A stretch of 64,000 bases of DNA, taken from NCBI GenBank assembly GCA_018881555.1, contig JACAXG010000024.1:7248298-7312297 (forward strand). Direction: 5' to 3'. The notes beneath the pieces are model-generated. The model worked only from the letters and a program-made list of their open reading frames with translations. It made no database searches and had not been told where the DNA came from. Origin of the DNA: Amblyornis subalaris (taxonomy: Eukaryota; Chordata; Aves; Passeriformes; Ptilonorhynchidae). Numbering within the stretch: the stretch's first letter is position 1; every line of letters starts with the position of its first letter. A program made the translations under genes and the position numbers. Below, in pieces: positions 1 through 12,050 of this stretch.

Positions 1-3000
1 CACTGACCCTGACAATTTAAGGGTGATTGATGATTTCTGGCATGCCTTCCAGGCCTCTAAGCAGAGTGCTCCAAGCAGAACTGCCCTGAAGTCTTTAGGA
101 GTCTCTAGAGAACTGCACTGAGAGCCATTTCCCCACATCCATATCAGGTATCAGTTACAGACAGCATGGAGAAACACTCTTACAATGCTACCTAACCCTT
201 GCCTTTTACTGCAGTTATTTCCTTACTATGGCACTGAAATCCATGCTTCACCTTTTGCCAGGACATGTAGGCCAGCCTCACACACGTCCTGCAGCACTCT
301 AGGCTTGACCTGGCAGGTTTCTGCTGGGTGTGTTAGTTCAGTGGTTGCTTAATAATCAAGCATGTGGGTAACTGTGTTCCTTCCAGAAGATCTGGGCATG
401 TGCTTAAAGTATGGATGTGTTCAAGTACCTTTTGGCTTCCAGTCAGAGTGGCAAATGCTTGGGCAGAATTCAGTTCTAGACAAGCTGTTGTAAAAGACCT
501 GTTCAGCACGTGTCAGCCAGGCAGACTTTTGACATGTTACTGGGACATGGTGCTGCTTCAGAAATTTCCAAGGAAAAGAGAAAAAACAGTGGTAGCACCT
601 GGTGATGATTTGCGTCACTCATGGTCACAAATTTGCCTGTCTTTATTCAGAAGGGATTAGTGCCCCAGATTTTCTCCTCAAGATATCCTTTATCCTGCTG
701 CTGGTTTGCTAGAGAGAAATGAGTTCCCTCTCTCCTTCATGTGTCTGGAGGGTAGACAGGCACCTCGTCACACTGTCACATCAGGCATTCTGCTAAGATG
801 GTGTGTAGGGCCAAACCAATGAGCTGACATTGTGATAAACCAATGTCTGGCTCAGTTGTGGGTTTATGACATAAAGACATGGTTCTTTAAAGCAAATGAG
901 CTTCTTGGATGTGATACTTTGTGAGAAAGTGCATTTCAAGACTTGTTTGCTTGGTGGTTTAGACTAAAGGTGTGAAGCATATGCATAAACTAAAAGCTTA
1001 TTATGCTTGCCATTAAATATCTTCAGAAGGAAAATGGCTTTACTTTGTTGTATAGCAAACTTTACTTCTGAATGGAAGCACTCACCCTGAAATCTGTGTG
1101 TTCATTGACCTCACACCTTTAATTAGTGACCTTAACTTTCCCACGTGCTGATGTGTAGACAAGTTCTCAGGACAAATGATGTTCCCAGTGAAATAAAACT
1201 TGGTACAGCTGCTACCAGTGACTTGTAAGCTGGGAGTAAAATGGAAAGCGGCATAAATTCATCTGTGCCTTGCAGGCAGGATCATATGCTTTTCAACTGG
1301 CATAGCCAAAAATCTGTTTGTACATAGATATCATTCCTTCCCAATGGTAGTCATTGAACAGATTCTGTTCTACATGCCACTGGTCTGTGAGAGAGCAGGT
1401 GTTTCTATATCTAACGTACTTCAGCTCTGAACCCAGGGGTGTTATTTTGACTTGGGATCAGGACACATTCATTCCAAAGTCTATGATCCTCACTGCCATA
1501 AATACTTTTTTTTCTGTTGTTGTGGTTCTTAGCATTTTGCATTATTTTAAAGAAACAATCACCATTATAGTCTTCCCTATTTGATTCAAGTGACTTTCCA
1601 TACTCTATTTCTTTGGGGTTAATGATTTCCCCTTTGTAAGAAAGACTGATTACAAAAAATTACATACAATTGTTGATCTGAATCTCACTCAGGTGGGTGT
1701 GTTGGTATTGCTGCTGGGTAACTACAAGAAAGGTAAACTTAGGTATGTCTGAGGGACTTAGCTGGTAGCCCTAAAATGCGGGGTTCAAAAAGCAGACTTC
1801 TTAGCTGAGTTTGTGTATAGCTTGAAGAATCTAAATTTTAATATATAGAGAGAAATGGGTAGCATTTGCATGCCTTACTGACAAATCTGAAAGCACTTGA
1901 GTTAATTCTCTCAAGCATCCCTGTGAGGTAGGGAAAACACATGAATCCAAGGGTCTTATCATTTGTGAAAATACGTAGTTTTCTAAGGTGTTCATCAGGT
2001 GGATTTATTTATTAAACCAGTGTCCAGCCCCGTTCATGTTACATTTGAAGAACTCTCTACACTACTGAAATGCCAGGAATGGCAGTGGAAAGGCTGGTGG
2101 TAAAGGAATGATGAGGTAAGGGAGGTTATTTCCAAAATTAAGTTTCAGGCTTTAACAGGCTAGGACTTTCTGAACTGGATGTCTGTCATGAAGCCTTTGT
2201 AGCCTCTGAGGATCTCCCTGTTCTTCTGGAACATTAGAGGACAAGTAGTCCCAGCTTGGCTTCACCTTGCCCCTAATTCACCTTAGCAGCAAATGTCTCT
2301 GAGGATTCAGTTTCACCCCGTTGGGCAAGCAGAAATAGCAGCTTACTGTCACCAAAAGAGGGATGTGCAGGTCCCTCATCTCAGCCCTGCCTTTCTGCTG
2401 GTGCTGCAGTTCTGCCTCTTACCTTGTGCTACTGTTAGCAGCTGTTGGATTCCTCTGCAAGCCAATTTAGTTCCTTAAAGCAAAAGGAAAAAAAAATTGG
2501 AAGAAGAAAAAAAAGTATTTTTTTATTTGTTACTACATTAGTAACTAGTGTGATGTAGTAAGACTGAAACCATGGACCAAGGTGTTTGATGTCAGATACC
2601 AGCTGCCCATTCCATTGGCTTCATTTCCACAGAAAACCAGATAGGAACAGAGAGCCAGGAGTAAGCTTCCAAAACTCTGTTTGAAGGTGAAGCAGAAGCA
2701 AAGAAGAAGACATAGTAAATCATTGCAACACTTCCCATCCCGGTACCTGCCTTCTGAGCAGGGTCCCAAATCCTTTAACGGCTCCAGTTTGAGGGAGGAG
2801 ACGGGTATTTGCAGAACTGGATTGGGATTCTGCGCAGCAGCAGATAAGGAATAGTGTCCTGGGAAGCACTTACGGAGTGCAAACCTCAGTTGAGCAAAGG
2901 GCTTTCAAGATCACAGCTTTGTCACCTGAATTCTTTCATGGATCAAGTTCCAAATTTATTGGTGAACTTTATAGTTAGGCTCCCAGGCTGCGATTTATAG

Positions 3001-3154
3001 ACCTGTCCAAGGAATTTGAAAATTCATCTGGGACATGAGAAACCAACTTGATTTGGGAGAAAAGATTTACTAATCAAGGTTTGTAATCAGTAATTTTTTG
3101 TTGGGTTTTAACTTGCAAAGCCAGATGTCTCAGGTCACTTTAATCTTCTTGCAG
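1..3154. other. Upstream region or 5' intron of CDPF1, no gene seen
   Basis: I see no coding exon here. Base composition is AT-rich and CpG is rare, so this is not a CpG-island promoter. The short reading frames lack domains, splice context and codon bias. It most likely holds intron or upstream sequence of CDPF1, whose first noncoding exon would lie left of the window. A pyrimidine-rich stretch ending in AG at 3,153-3,154 looks like a usable splice acceptor for the first coding exon. Confidence 0.5.
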
Positions 3155-3222
3155 ACATGTTCCCAGCATGGCATTTTGAAGCTAAAAGATTTTTTTGTGT
3201 GTTTCTTGCCGGTAGCTTAAAA

Positions 3223-3335
3223 ATGGATGCTCCCAAACAAGTACAGCCTCCAGAAGAGTTGAAATGTGAGCTGTGTGGGCTAACAGCCCCATACACATAC
3301 TATGGGCCGAGGCCACCAAATTCACGCTCTGTTAT
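3223..3335 (+). CDS. CDPF1: CDPF1 coding exon 1
   Basis: Encodes MDAPKQVQPPEELKCELC and the following TAPYTYYGPRPPNSRSV, then two bases of the next codon. The chosen ATG has A at -3 and G at +4. It puts the CELC pair at the same distance from the N terminus as in the human protein. The donor reads AT|GTAAGT at 3,336. Two acceptors are possible upstream, AG at 3,153-3,154 and AG at 3,214-3,215. If the first is used, an in-frame ATG at 3,157 would add 22 residues. Confidence 0.9.
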
Positions 3336-6300
3336 GTAAGTGCCCTCTGGGATCGCAGACTTCATTTCTGCTGTGAGCATTAGAATCCTTGTACTGTGAA
3401 GCAGTATGCACTTTATGAGCCCAGTAATGTGCCATATTGCCCCCGAACATGAGGCTTGGTATTGAAGTGATCTTTTACCCAAAGAGAAGGAATGTTAAAA
3501 ATCATCTGCATTAATAAGAAAGACAACAATCAGTTTTCCTGTCCTGCTTCAATGCCATGCAAAGATTTGTGTTTAACTTATTTCATAGCCCCACTGACAA
3601 CTCTTATCTATACCAGTATTATCTTGCCGGAACAGACTGCCAGCCTGGTATTTCTGGGAATAGCCCTTTCCTCACAGTAGCCTCCCTCAGCTGAGCAATA
3701 CATGCAGACAGCATGAATGAAATATATATGGCAAAAACATATAGCTCTTTTTAAGAGCTATTTTACATGACTTGGAGTTTTGAACAGCAGTGCTTTTTTA
3801 TGCATGAATTAGAGAGTCCCTTGTCAGACTGTGTGTGGATGTTTAGTGTGTATTTACATTTTCAGGGACTGAAGCCTTTTCTGTCTCTGCTAAGTAGGGA
3901 TAGTTTGACCAGAAATTATGCAGTTACAACTTTGTCTGCAGACATTAAATGCCCCATAAAATAAAGCATGTGGTTTTAAATGCATGAGTAGCCATCATGG
4001 TCAATGAGCCCATCAGGCAGACATGGTCAGGAACTCAATGGAGCTGGAAGTCAGGGATGTACTCAGTATTTCACTCCAATAAGACTGCTCAGTTTCTTAC
4101 AGAATGGAAACAGCTGTTGATCACCACCTGCTGGGGCTGTTTACCTTGAGCAGCTGTCTATTATTCCAAATCCCACAGTGCTACTGGTTTTCCCTCTTCC
4201 ACTCAGCAGAGCAATGGCTCACCTTTGATCAGGTCCATTCCTAAAGAGTCTGAATCAAGGCTGAATGATAATCTTCAGGTTATCCAAGCTCAGAATTAAC
4301 ATCACAGCTTTATTTGGATTGCTCAGGTGCCAAAAGCAAAAGAATAATGCTGAAGCATAACACTTCTATAGATACTTTTAAGAAATAGTTTCACACCCCA
4401 TCTTTCTTGGCTTGTTTCCTGGCTTACTCACATATCCCAAATGTAGTGCTGCAGGAAATGTGCTGGACATGAGGGCTTGTCCAGTGGCCAGGGCTCTGCG
4501 CTGACCAGGGCTGGGAATCTTGCAAGGGGAGCTTTGCAAACGCAATCCTGTCTTTGNACCCCAGGAGACTTGCTGACAAGGTGATCTGCTGTGTTAAGAT
4601 GCCTGATCTTTCCTAGCAGTGGAAGGCTCTGGCCATATCATTTTTTGTTTGAGTGGACAGAAAAAGGAGAGAGGAACACAGTCCTGGACATACTTGTGTG
4701 TGTGTATGTAGGCAAGAAGAAGGCAGTAGGAGTTAACAGATTATCTTTTATCCATATTACTACCTGAATCCAAGTTTGACTTAAACCCAGGAGTAAGGCA
4801 GCCTTGCTGGGTGCCCTGTGCAGACAGACACCCAACTGATTTCTGTATTATTTTGCCTGGAGCTCCCAGAAAAAGTAAGGCTTTAGTCTTTCNCAAGCAG
4901 GTTGCCAAATTATTAATAAATGCACTCCCTCAATACCCTGGAGCAAACAGTACAGTCTGTGACATAAAGTAAGTACACTGCAGATGACTGCAAGTCTTTC
5001 AAAAGGTGGGAACCTCAACTTTACAGCAGTGACATAACTAAGAGCAGTAGAACCTTTGTATTTTATACTCACGTGCATGCAGCATTGGAAGAGAACTTCT
5101 AATTAAAAGCTGTGCAACTGAAATGGTAACTTGACAAGGTACTGAAATTGGCTGTGCTAAGGAGTGCCTGTCATAAAAAATGGAAGATAATTAACGTAGA
5201 GCATTGAGAAAAAGTTAGTAAGATGATATTGAGAGGCTCACCAATTGCCCTGATTTTGGAAGACAGATAGAAAGTGCAGTTAGGACTGAAGGCAGCTGCA
5301 TAGTTGAAGGGTTTGAGGACAAAAGGAGCTGCAGAGCTGCTGCATTGCCTCATGTACAACAGCAGGCCGAGCAAATCAAGTACAAAGGGCTGATAACTTT
5401 TCAGCCTCCACAATTTCCCCCTCTCACCTGTCCCCTCCTGTGAAATCTACACTTAAAAGGCTGGAATTATTCTTTTACAGGCTTTTGGAAGAAGCCTATG
5501 TCATGAAGGATCCTTTCACCCCTGNCAAGGACAAATTCCTCATTGTTGGGTCTCATTGCAGTTTGTGTAGCAAATTAGTGTGCGTTGGTACAGTAAGTAA
5601 CAAGCAAAACCAGGTGCTTCAATCATTTCTTTTTATTCCAGTCCTGGTGACCTGTTAGATCAAGCAGCAAAAACCCAAACAGTCTATTTTTAAAGCAAAC
5701 CATTCCCCCTTGTCCTACCACTACATGTATGTTCATTGTACATAATTGTATGTTCTTGGGGATTCCCCCAGATGAAGCTCTCAGTATTAAATTAAAATGA
5801 GCAGCAACTGTAAGTGTTCTTACAGACAAGCACAGTCCAGCCTCTCAGGCACAAGGAGTGCTCGTTTCTACTTTCCTTGCACCAGGAAATGCAAGGGCAA
5901 TATAGATTACACTATACCAATGGTAGGTTGTTTTTTTCCNTAAAGGGAATATAAATGTCTATGGATTGTTAGGTTTGCTTTCACAGCACAGGGCTGGTCA
6001 TCCTATTTGCAAAAGCTAATGTTGAAAGTGAGCAGGGAAGAGAGTTGTGCCATGCCATGCTTGCTCTCTGACGAGGAATGAACTCAAGTAGCAGCTGGAA
6101 GGCAACCTTAAAACTATGAAATCTGAGTGCAGTCCAGAAAGGTGGTGTAAAATTACAGTTGTCTTAAGTCCTTCTTCTCAGTGCAGAACTGGCCCCTTTG
6201 TTTGCTGTGAGTCTCAAAATTTTGGGAGTTGGGCAGACACAGCCAAAAGGGTTTTGCACACTTGGCCCAGTTTAGCTGCTGTGCTGCCTTGTCGGTGGTC

Positions 6301-9300
6301 AGGACCAAGGATGGGTTTGGTCCCCTGTGTTAAGAGGAGCGCGCAATGGCACCTTTCTCCTGATTTGGTTTGTTTCCCTGTTAAAGAAATTTCTTACCTG
6401 AGGTTTCCTGCAGCACAGTGTCAGGCATCTGATTTCAGGAAAAAAATATGATAATTGAGTGGTGCAGCAGCAGGAACAGTTCAGGCTGCTTCCTCCTGGG
6501 AGGGGCCTCAAATGAAGGAATCCCTGGGNTTTTATACCCTTACACTCTATGCACCCGTTCCCGTGGGGATTTTTGGGTCTGGGGTCTTCCTGCTGTTCAG
6601 TGGCTCCTGCAGTGTCTCGGGGTGACCAGTCCTCTCCCAGACCACAAGACAGGGCCCTGAGCCCTTTGTTAGGAAAAGGATCGATGCCATTCCTGGTTTG
6701 TTGCCAGGTGCTCCAGTTGTTTCCTGCCATCCACGGCACAATGTGCAGCTGGCAGTGGGAGCTTGCACACCCGACTACCTGCACTGGGGGTGTTTCTCAA
6801 CATCCTGTCTCTGAAGTCTCTTCTGACATGTAAATGAAAATCACTAAAAGAGATTGCAGGTCAGAGGTTTTGGGGTTTGTTTTTTTTCCTTTCTGAGGCT
6901 ACAAGGGGGAGTTGTAGGCTCTGACTAGGTGGGAGTCGGATGAAGTGCCAGCACTCTCCGGTTATGGCTGTGATAGGTGGGCTCAAGTCTCCAGAGCCAG
7001 GTTGCTCAGGGCAGTTGTGTGGAGGCAAGGCTCACATGCGAGCAGGATCTTCCCAGTGGCACGGTCCCTGTTGTGGCAGGGGTTGACCCCCTCTCACGCA
7101 CAGCCCGATGAAGAGGCGAGTGCAGCCACTCAGGCAGGGGCTCGATTCCTGCCCTGACACGTCAGGTTGATCCTTCCTTTTTAATAGCAGAGGATTGGCA
7201 ACACAGACATGTTTTGGACAAACTGGAGCACATTTAACTATTTTCATTCCCAAATGAAGTGTCTTGAATTTAGGAAGGATTCAGCAGATATTTCCAAGTG
7301 TGGCAGTTCGATCTGTCAGAAATACAGCGTTTCAGCCTCTCAGGATCTTTGCACACAGTATGCTTTTCTGAGTGAAGGTGGGGCTTTTTGTTTGAAAAGA
7401 TGTGTTTGTTTCAGTTAATCTAGGCCTTGGCAATGTATAGAAGATACCTGCAGTGAGCTAATGGAAGCCTCTTCTAATCTTTTTGAAAGTCCTCCTTATT
7501 TTGCCTATTGTGGAAATATGTCAATCATTTACTGCTTGTTATCTGAGTTTTCAAGATTCCCCTGATGGTATCACTCAAAGTAAAACATTGATTGTAAATA
7601 ATTGAGAATAAATTTCTTACCAAACTGGCCAGGCCAGATAGTGAATCACACATATGACTATGGTTTCAAAATGTATTTAGCAATACTGCTTAGGTAATAC
7701 TGAAAGAGATCTGCAGAAGTGATAATTAGTGCTTTAAACACCCACACCACAAAGTAAGTAAACACATACTATTCCTCTTTCATGTAGGGAAAATTGAAAG
7801 TCCAGAGAAGTAAAAACTTAACCAAGGCAACAGAGAGAGACCAAGTTAGGATAAAATCTCTGTGTATTGGTTTTGGTTCCTGCTTGTGCTTGACCCAAGT
7901 AGATCAATTCACCCTTGGGCTGAGTTAAATGTTAAAATATACGAATTGAAGCTGAAGAAAATTTTAATTTCTTGTGCCTCTTTGGCAAAGAAGCTGGACC
8001 AATTGGAAAGGTTTTAGTGAGAGGTTGCTTTCAATATTATGGTAATTCAGAAGAGAACTAGGCTAACATGTGGCAAAATTAAGACTTTTCTGGTCTTAGG
8101 TTTGGCAAAGGGATTATAGCTAGCTTTTGTACCTAAGGAGGCTTAGAGACAGATCAGATTTTAGGCTTTTCATGAGACAACCCATGCTAACTGAAGTGTA
8201 TTTCCTTACACTTGCTGTGCCAATAAAAGTCATGACTTAGCAACTGTTCTGTATGGCGCTCATAAACTCACATCCTCAAACATCCTCTGAAGTTTCACTC
8301 AGTTAATTTACTCCAGTCATTTTGTAGCTCGTATCACCCTGCTCCAGTCCTTTATCACAGTGCATTGGTAAGTGCCATTAGTTCTGGTCCAGCTGGGAAT
8401 AATTCTAGTGATTATCTGTAATGTCTTAAAACACGTCAAAACCCCACTAAATGGAAGATAATAAAAATGCTTTTAAAAGTCCTTGGGCACATTGAATGCC
8501 CTTCTTCCTACTACCCTTTCAGAAAAGGGGAGAGGAAATTTTATAATCTGACCATATTAATAATTTAAAACAGTTCCTTCTGTTTTATTGCAACATTTTC
8601 CAAAGACAGGAAAACAAGAGGTGGCTTTTGGAGTAGAAAGGAGGAGAGGGAGCAAGTTTCATCCCTTATTGCTCATCTCAGCAGAAGGTGACTAAACACT
8701 GACCTTGGACATGATTGTAGGTATTAAGTGATAAATGTAATACTACAGCTGCTTTCCACTCAACTTCCAATCATGTGGGGTCAGTCCTGGACACAGAGAG
8801 GCAGAACCTTTCCTTTACGTATTGTGGTAAAGATACTATCCCTGTATATATTACTTTCTGACATGACACATGTCCAAACAGAAATAAACTCTGGCAGCAC
8901 GCTTTGGCAGCTCAGTTTTGCCTGAGTTGGACTATTGAATTTGAAATGTAAATGGCCCCCTCCTGCCTTGGTCATGGAAGGGAGAAAATACATTAAAGAA
9001 TCATCCAACTAAACACAGAACTGTATCAGGATGATTTGAAAGAAGGGCTCGACTCCACATAATAAGTTTAGTTCATAGGGCATTAAAAGAAGAGTTAGGC
9101 TGAATAATCCCAGGACTGAGAGAGCGGGACTAAGGGTACATGGAGCCAGTGCTCAGGTGTGCAGTGTTCATAGTCATGATTTGCCCAAGTCCTGTTGGCC
9201 AAAATCAGCACCAGTTGGCAACTCCTTTCAGCCAAAAGAATGCAAGTTGAGCACCTGTGTTACCTGTGAGGAGCTGCATGTTGACATCGGGGATCCCACA

Positions 9301-11316
9301 TGCTGGAACAGCCTCTCCTCTCCTTTGCCATGGCCCAGTGGTCACCACTCGGAGCCCTGAGCCTTGGAACTGGGGGGCTGTGTGCCACTTGGCAATGCAA
9401 ACAACAACGGCAGGGCCAACTTAAACTCTAATCTCCCCTGTTAAACTGGCAGCTTAAAGTATTAAGGATACCAAGAGACAAAAAACAATAGGCTCTGGAG
9501 GNTGTGCAACTGAAATCCAGTTTCAGGGCTTTTCAGAGACCAAGGCTTCCCACTCATTCCTGAATATGAAGGGGCCTGGCAGTCAGTGCAGAAAAGGACA
9601 ATGGATGAAGAGAAGTTGTTCTCCAAGTTTCCAAGTCACATGGAAGCAGGCTGATTGTGATTTTGATATAATTATCAGCTAAATTTGCTGCAAAAGTCCA
9701 GATAGTGACATAGGAAACAAAAGCAAGGACAGAAACACAGGAATAGCCAAGCCAAGCTCCCAGAAAAAGGCCAGCTGCAAATGACCATGGCAAGGGGAAA
9801 ACTTTGCTATTTAGGTAAGACCCAGGGAATCCATTTTTCCCCAAAAGATGTCTATATCTATCTAAACTGATGTCTTTATTCATGCTTAAATCCCCAAGAA
9901 TAATCCATCGGCAACACCAGCTCCAGTTTACCCATGAAATCCTATTTGGAATTTGGTGATCAGCATGTCAGGAGAACCATGGCTGTCAGTCTCACCGCAG
10001 GGCAAAGGAATAATACATTAATTAGCTTCTCTTCCAGTTGTTCAAACTCTATATTGCAAATACATTAAAATATTCCATCAGTTTTGCTTCTTCCTGTTCA
10101 ATAACTAGTATCTGGTTACAGCTCCTGGGTAAAAAATAAATACTGGGTCTGTACCACTTGCTAACCAAGCCAGCTGCAAACAGAACAGGGACAGCAAAAA
10201 TACCTTCTTTGTGCACAACAGGTTTTATACTTTGCCATCAAGAGTTCAGACAAGAGCCATCAGCTCAAGCTTTAGTACCAGGTGTGTTTTTAGGTTTTAA
10301 CCAGTGAATGCATTTATTGATGGTAAAGGTGGGTAATGGATGAAATCTCATTTGAATTGTCTCAGCTGAATGGAGTTCATTTAGCTGTTCTGGTTATTGG
10401 GCACCTCTATGATATTGAGATAATAGTGATACTTCTTAGTATTCTCCTAGGACAATACAAGCGCACGGATTAATGGAAGGAACAGTAGTTTTTTTGGGAG
10501 TTACGGGAAAGATGGTCTGTTCTGAGAGCCTTCAGCCCCCAGTGCATGTACCTGTGTTGGCGTTTAGGTCATTTTTATGGAGATTGGTGAGGAAGAGTGT
10601 GCAGAGACTCCCAAGTCTCACACACCATTGCAGGAATTTGGAAGATCCTCCCAGAAGGCAGAAATCTTCATAAGCCAAGATTTAGCTTTAGAGGAAAACT
10701 TTGCTATTTCGATAAAACCCATGGAATCTGTTATACCTTTATTCATGTCTAACTCTCCAAGAATAATCCATTAGCAACACCAGCTCCAGCTTACCTAGGA
10801 AATCCTATTTGGAATTCAGTGAGCAAGCCAAGAAACCCATGGATGGTGCTAGAAGGAGAAGGCAGCTGAAGGAGGTGTGTTGCTATTCCCTGCCAGCAGG
10901 GAGCTGGTGAAGGTCACTTTAATGGGAGCAGTGGGACAGTTGATTTGGTCAGTGCTTATTACAGACCCGGGTTTTATTTTTCACTTCAGTTAGCTCTGGC
11001 CAGATGTTAGAACTATTGAGTAAGAAAAAGTAAAATTGCTGGAGTATTTCAGCCTAGACGAAGAATTTATTTTAGAAGAATTCTAAATCTAAATGTAGTT
11101 GAATGAGACTGGCACTTAAGCATTTCCATTTTGTGTATCCTGCTCGTAATGTTTTTTTCTGTACAGGACAGTAGTCTTTTCTACTCGAAAAGGTTCTGCC
11201 TCCCCTGTGTGAAGGAAAACCTAAAGGCCTTTCCTTTGGAAATACAAGAAGACACGGATAAAAGGAAGCTCCAGGAGAAATCCTGCAAAAAAAAGCATAC
11301 AAAACATAAATCCTGA
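3223..11316 (+). CDS. CDPF1: CDPF1, cysteine-rich DPF motif domain protein (3 coding exons, whole span)
   Basis: The joined exons (3,223-3,335; 5,481-5,592; 11,167-11,316) total 375 nt, encoding 124 residues plus TGA. The human protein is about the same length. The product is a single small cysteine-rich domain. In order it has a CELC pair near residue 15, a conserved GPRPPN segment, LLEEAYVMKDPF holding the DPF motif that names the family, a CSLCSKLVC cluster, SLFYSKRFCLPC, and a lysine-rich C-terminal tail. The cysteine pairs suggest zinc binding, which is inference; the biochemical function of the family is unknown. No signal peptide or membrane segment is present. All junctions keep frame: exon 1 ends AT, completed by G of exon 2; exon 2 ends on a full codon. 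PPARA lies downstream on the opposite strand, as in other vertebrates. Confidence 0.94.
3336..5480 (+). other. CDPF1: CDPF1 intron 1
   Basis: Bounded by GTAAGT at 3,336 and TTCTTTTACAG ending at 5,480. AT-rich with no coding signal. It contains a perfect 9-bp inverted repeat at 3,741-3,761, a short TG run near 4,694, and isolated N calls at 4,557 and 4,893. Confidence 0.85.
3741..3761. repeat. Perfect 9-bp inverted repeat with a 3-nt loop
   Basis: Arm ATAGCTCTT at 3,741-3,749 is the exact reverse complement of AAGAGCTAT at 3,753-3,761, separated by TTT. It lies in CDPF1 intron 1. No function is evident. Confidence 0.8.
5481..5592 (+). CDS. CDPF1: CDPF1 coding exon 2 with the DPF motif
   Basis: Begins with G, which completes the split ATG codon, then encodes LLEEAYVMKDPFTP, one unresolved residue, and KDKFLIVGSHCSLCSKLVCVGT. 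It carries the family DPF motif and the CSLCSKLVC cluster. The unresolved base at 5,525 is the middle of a GNC codon; the human residue at this point is aspartate, so GAC fits. The donor is ACA|GTAAGT at 5,593, leaving phase 0. Confidence 0.94.
6100..7170 (-). mobile_element. Possible degenerate retroviral LTR or other old element
   Basis: This block is clearly richer in GC than the intron around it and includes several CpGs, which fits inserted DNA. Read on the - strand it contains a TATAAAA-like box near 6,531-6,537, GC-rich sequence upstream, and a possible splice donor (CAG|GTAAGAAA) near 6,400. These are LTR-like traits, but I found no clear terminal TG...CA pair, target-site duplication or retroviral protein. 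Overlapping frames of up to 161 codons on the - strand have no recognisable domain. The limits are approximate. Confidence 0.3.
9790..9985 (+). repeat. Intronic direct repeat, copy A
   Basis: Shares several long blocks in the same order with copy B about 900 bp downstream. Shared blocks include GGAAAACTTTGCTATTT (9,796-9,812), CCAAGAATAATCCAT, CAACACCAGCTCCAG and AAATCCTATTTGGAATT. Copy A has about 20 extra bases in its middle. Similarity may extend further left, to about 9,736. I do not recognise the family: it may be a local duplication or two copies of one old transposon. Confidence 0.8.
10688..10845 (+). repeat. Intronic direct repeat, copy B
   Basis: Second copy of the segment at 9,790-9,985, same orientation, diverged by scattered substitutions and a central deletion. 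GGAAAACTTTGCTATTT begins at 10,693, and the shared end near GGAATTCAGTGAGC is followed by a weaker match to an ACCCATGG-like stretch. Confidence 0.8.
11167..11316 (+). CDS. CDPF1: CDPF1 coding exon 3 and stop
   Basis: Starts in phase 0 after TACAG and encodes DSSLFYSKRFCLPCVKEN, then a basic tail ending in KKKHTKHKS and TGA at 11,314-11,316. SLFYSKRFCLPCV is nearly identical to the mammalian protein and supplies the last cysteine pair of the domain. The lysine-rich C terminus looks disordered and could act as a nuclear or nucleolar localisation signal (inference). Confidence 0.93.
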   Translation, partial: DSSLFYSKRFCLPCVKENLKAFPLEIQEDTDKRKLQEKSCKKKHTKHKS

Positions 11317-11910
11317 AGGACCAAGAGTGACAGTTCTTTAGCTGGGTTTCTCCTCTCTCTGTTTAGAGACTATCATGTTGCTCCTTTTAAAGACGTGACC
11401 TTCATCAGCTCACTACTACTGAAGAGAGCAACACATTTCCTTGCACTTNGCCTAGGTTCAAACATCACTGTGCAGCGCCTGCTGCGCCAGGAGCGGCTCC
11501 GAGGTGCTGAGAAGCCAGAAAGGAAAGCAGATGAGCCTGCTGTTACCATATGAAATGCTTGCAGTGAAAAGCCAAAAAGCACATAGCACTGGAACCATGT
11601 CCAGATTTTCACATTTGCTATTTTAGTGCTTTGTGTTGTTCTTGACACTTCTACAGTGTTAGGAATATCCGAGACATTTATTNGGCTTAATTCAGTATAG
11701 ATCCAAGAAAGTCAGTGTACACCAATTGTTAATCTGGCAGTGATGTCCTGGTAAGGTTACAGTAGGCAGGAGATTTTACGCTCTATTTTTAAATCTAAGA
11801 TAAAACAGCTATGAGAAAATGTCATAAATATAATACCTAAATTTTTCANTATGATAATCTCAATGCTATCACAGCATCGAGACTTCTGAAGGTCAATGCA
11901 ATTAAATACC

Positions 11911-11916
11911 AATAAA
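11911..11916 (+). terminator. CDPF1: Candidate CDPF1 poly(A) signal 1
   Basis: AATAAA about 595 nt past the CDPF1 stop codon, in AT-rich sequence. Confidence 0.45.
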
Positions 11917-12023
11917 AATATTTACAAGTCTCTTGCACTTGCAGTCACTTTTCACTCAACCTTCCAGTCCATGTCAGCACAGCAACTGGAGAGGACGCTG
12001 AATCCATCGAGTTTATGCTTTAC

Positions 12024-12029
12024 AATAAA
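12024..12029 (+). terminator. CDPF1: Candidate CDPF1 poly(A) signal 2
   Basis: AATAAA followed at once by GGTGACTTCCTTCTC, a possible downstream GU/U-rich element. It makes a 3' UTR of about 720-740 nt. Confidence 0.5.
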
Positions 12030-12050
12030 GGTGACTTCCTTCTCACTTTC

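Larger units (their letters stand above)
5593..11166 (+). other. CDPF1: CDPF1 intron 2
   Basis: Runs from GTAAGT at 5,593 to the acceptor TTCTGTACAG ending at 11,166. It is 5.6 kb and mostly AT-rich without coding signal. Two parts stand out: a GC-rich LTR-like block at about 6,100-7,170, and a pair of direct repeats at about 9,790-9,985 and 10,688-10,845, both listed separately. Confidence 0.85.
11317..12050 (+). other. CDPF1: Probable CDPF1 3' UTR
   Basis: Noncoding sequence downstream of the CDPF1 stop. It contains two AATAAA hexamers, at 11,911 and 12,024, either of which could end the mRNA. The end is inferred from the signals only. Confidence 0.5.

Noticed and set aside
9554..9883. 109-codon frame on - with a hydrophobic stretch
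   Set aside because: It partly overlaps the duplicated intronic segment, has no family match that I recognise, and the second repeat copy does not keep the frame.
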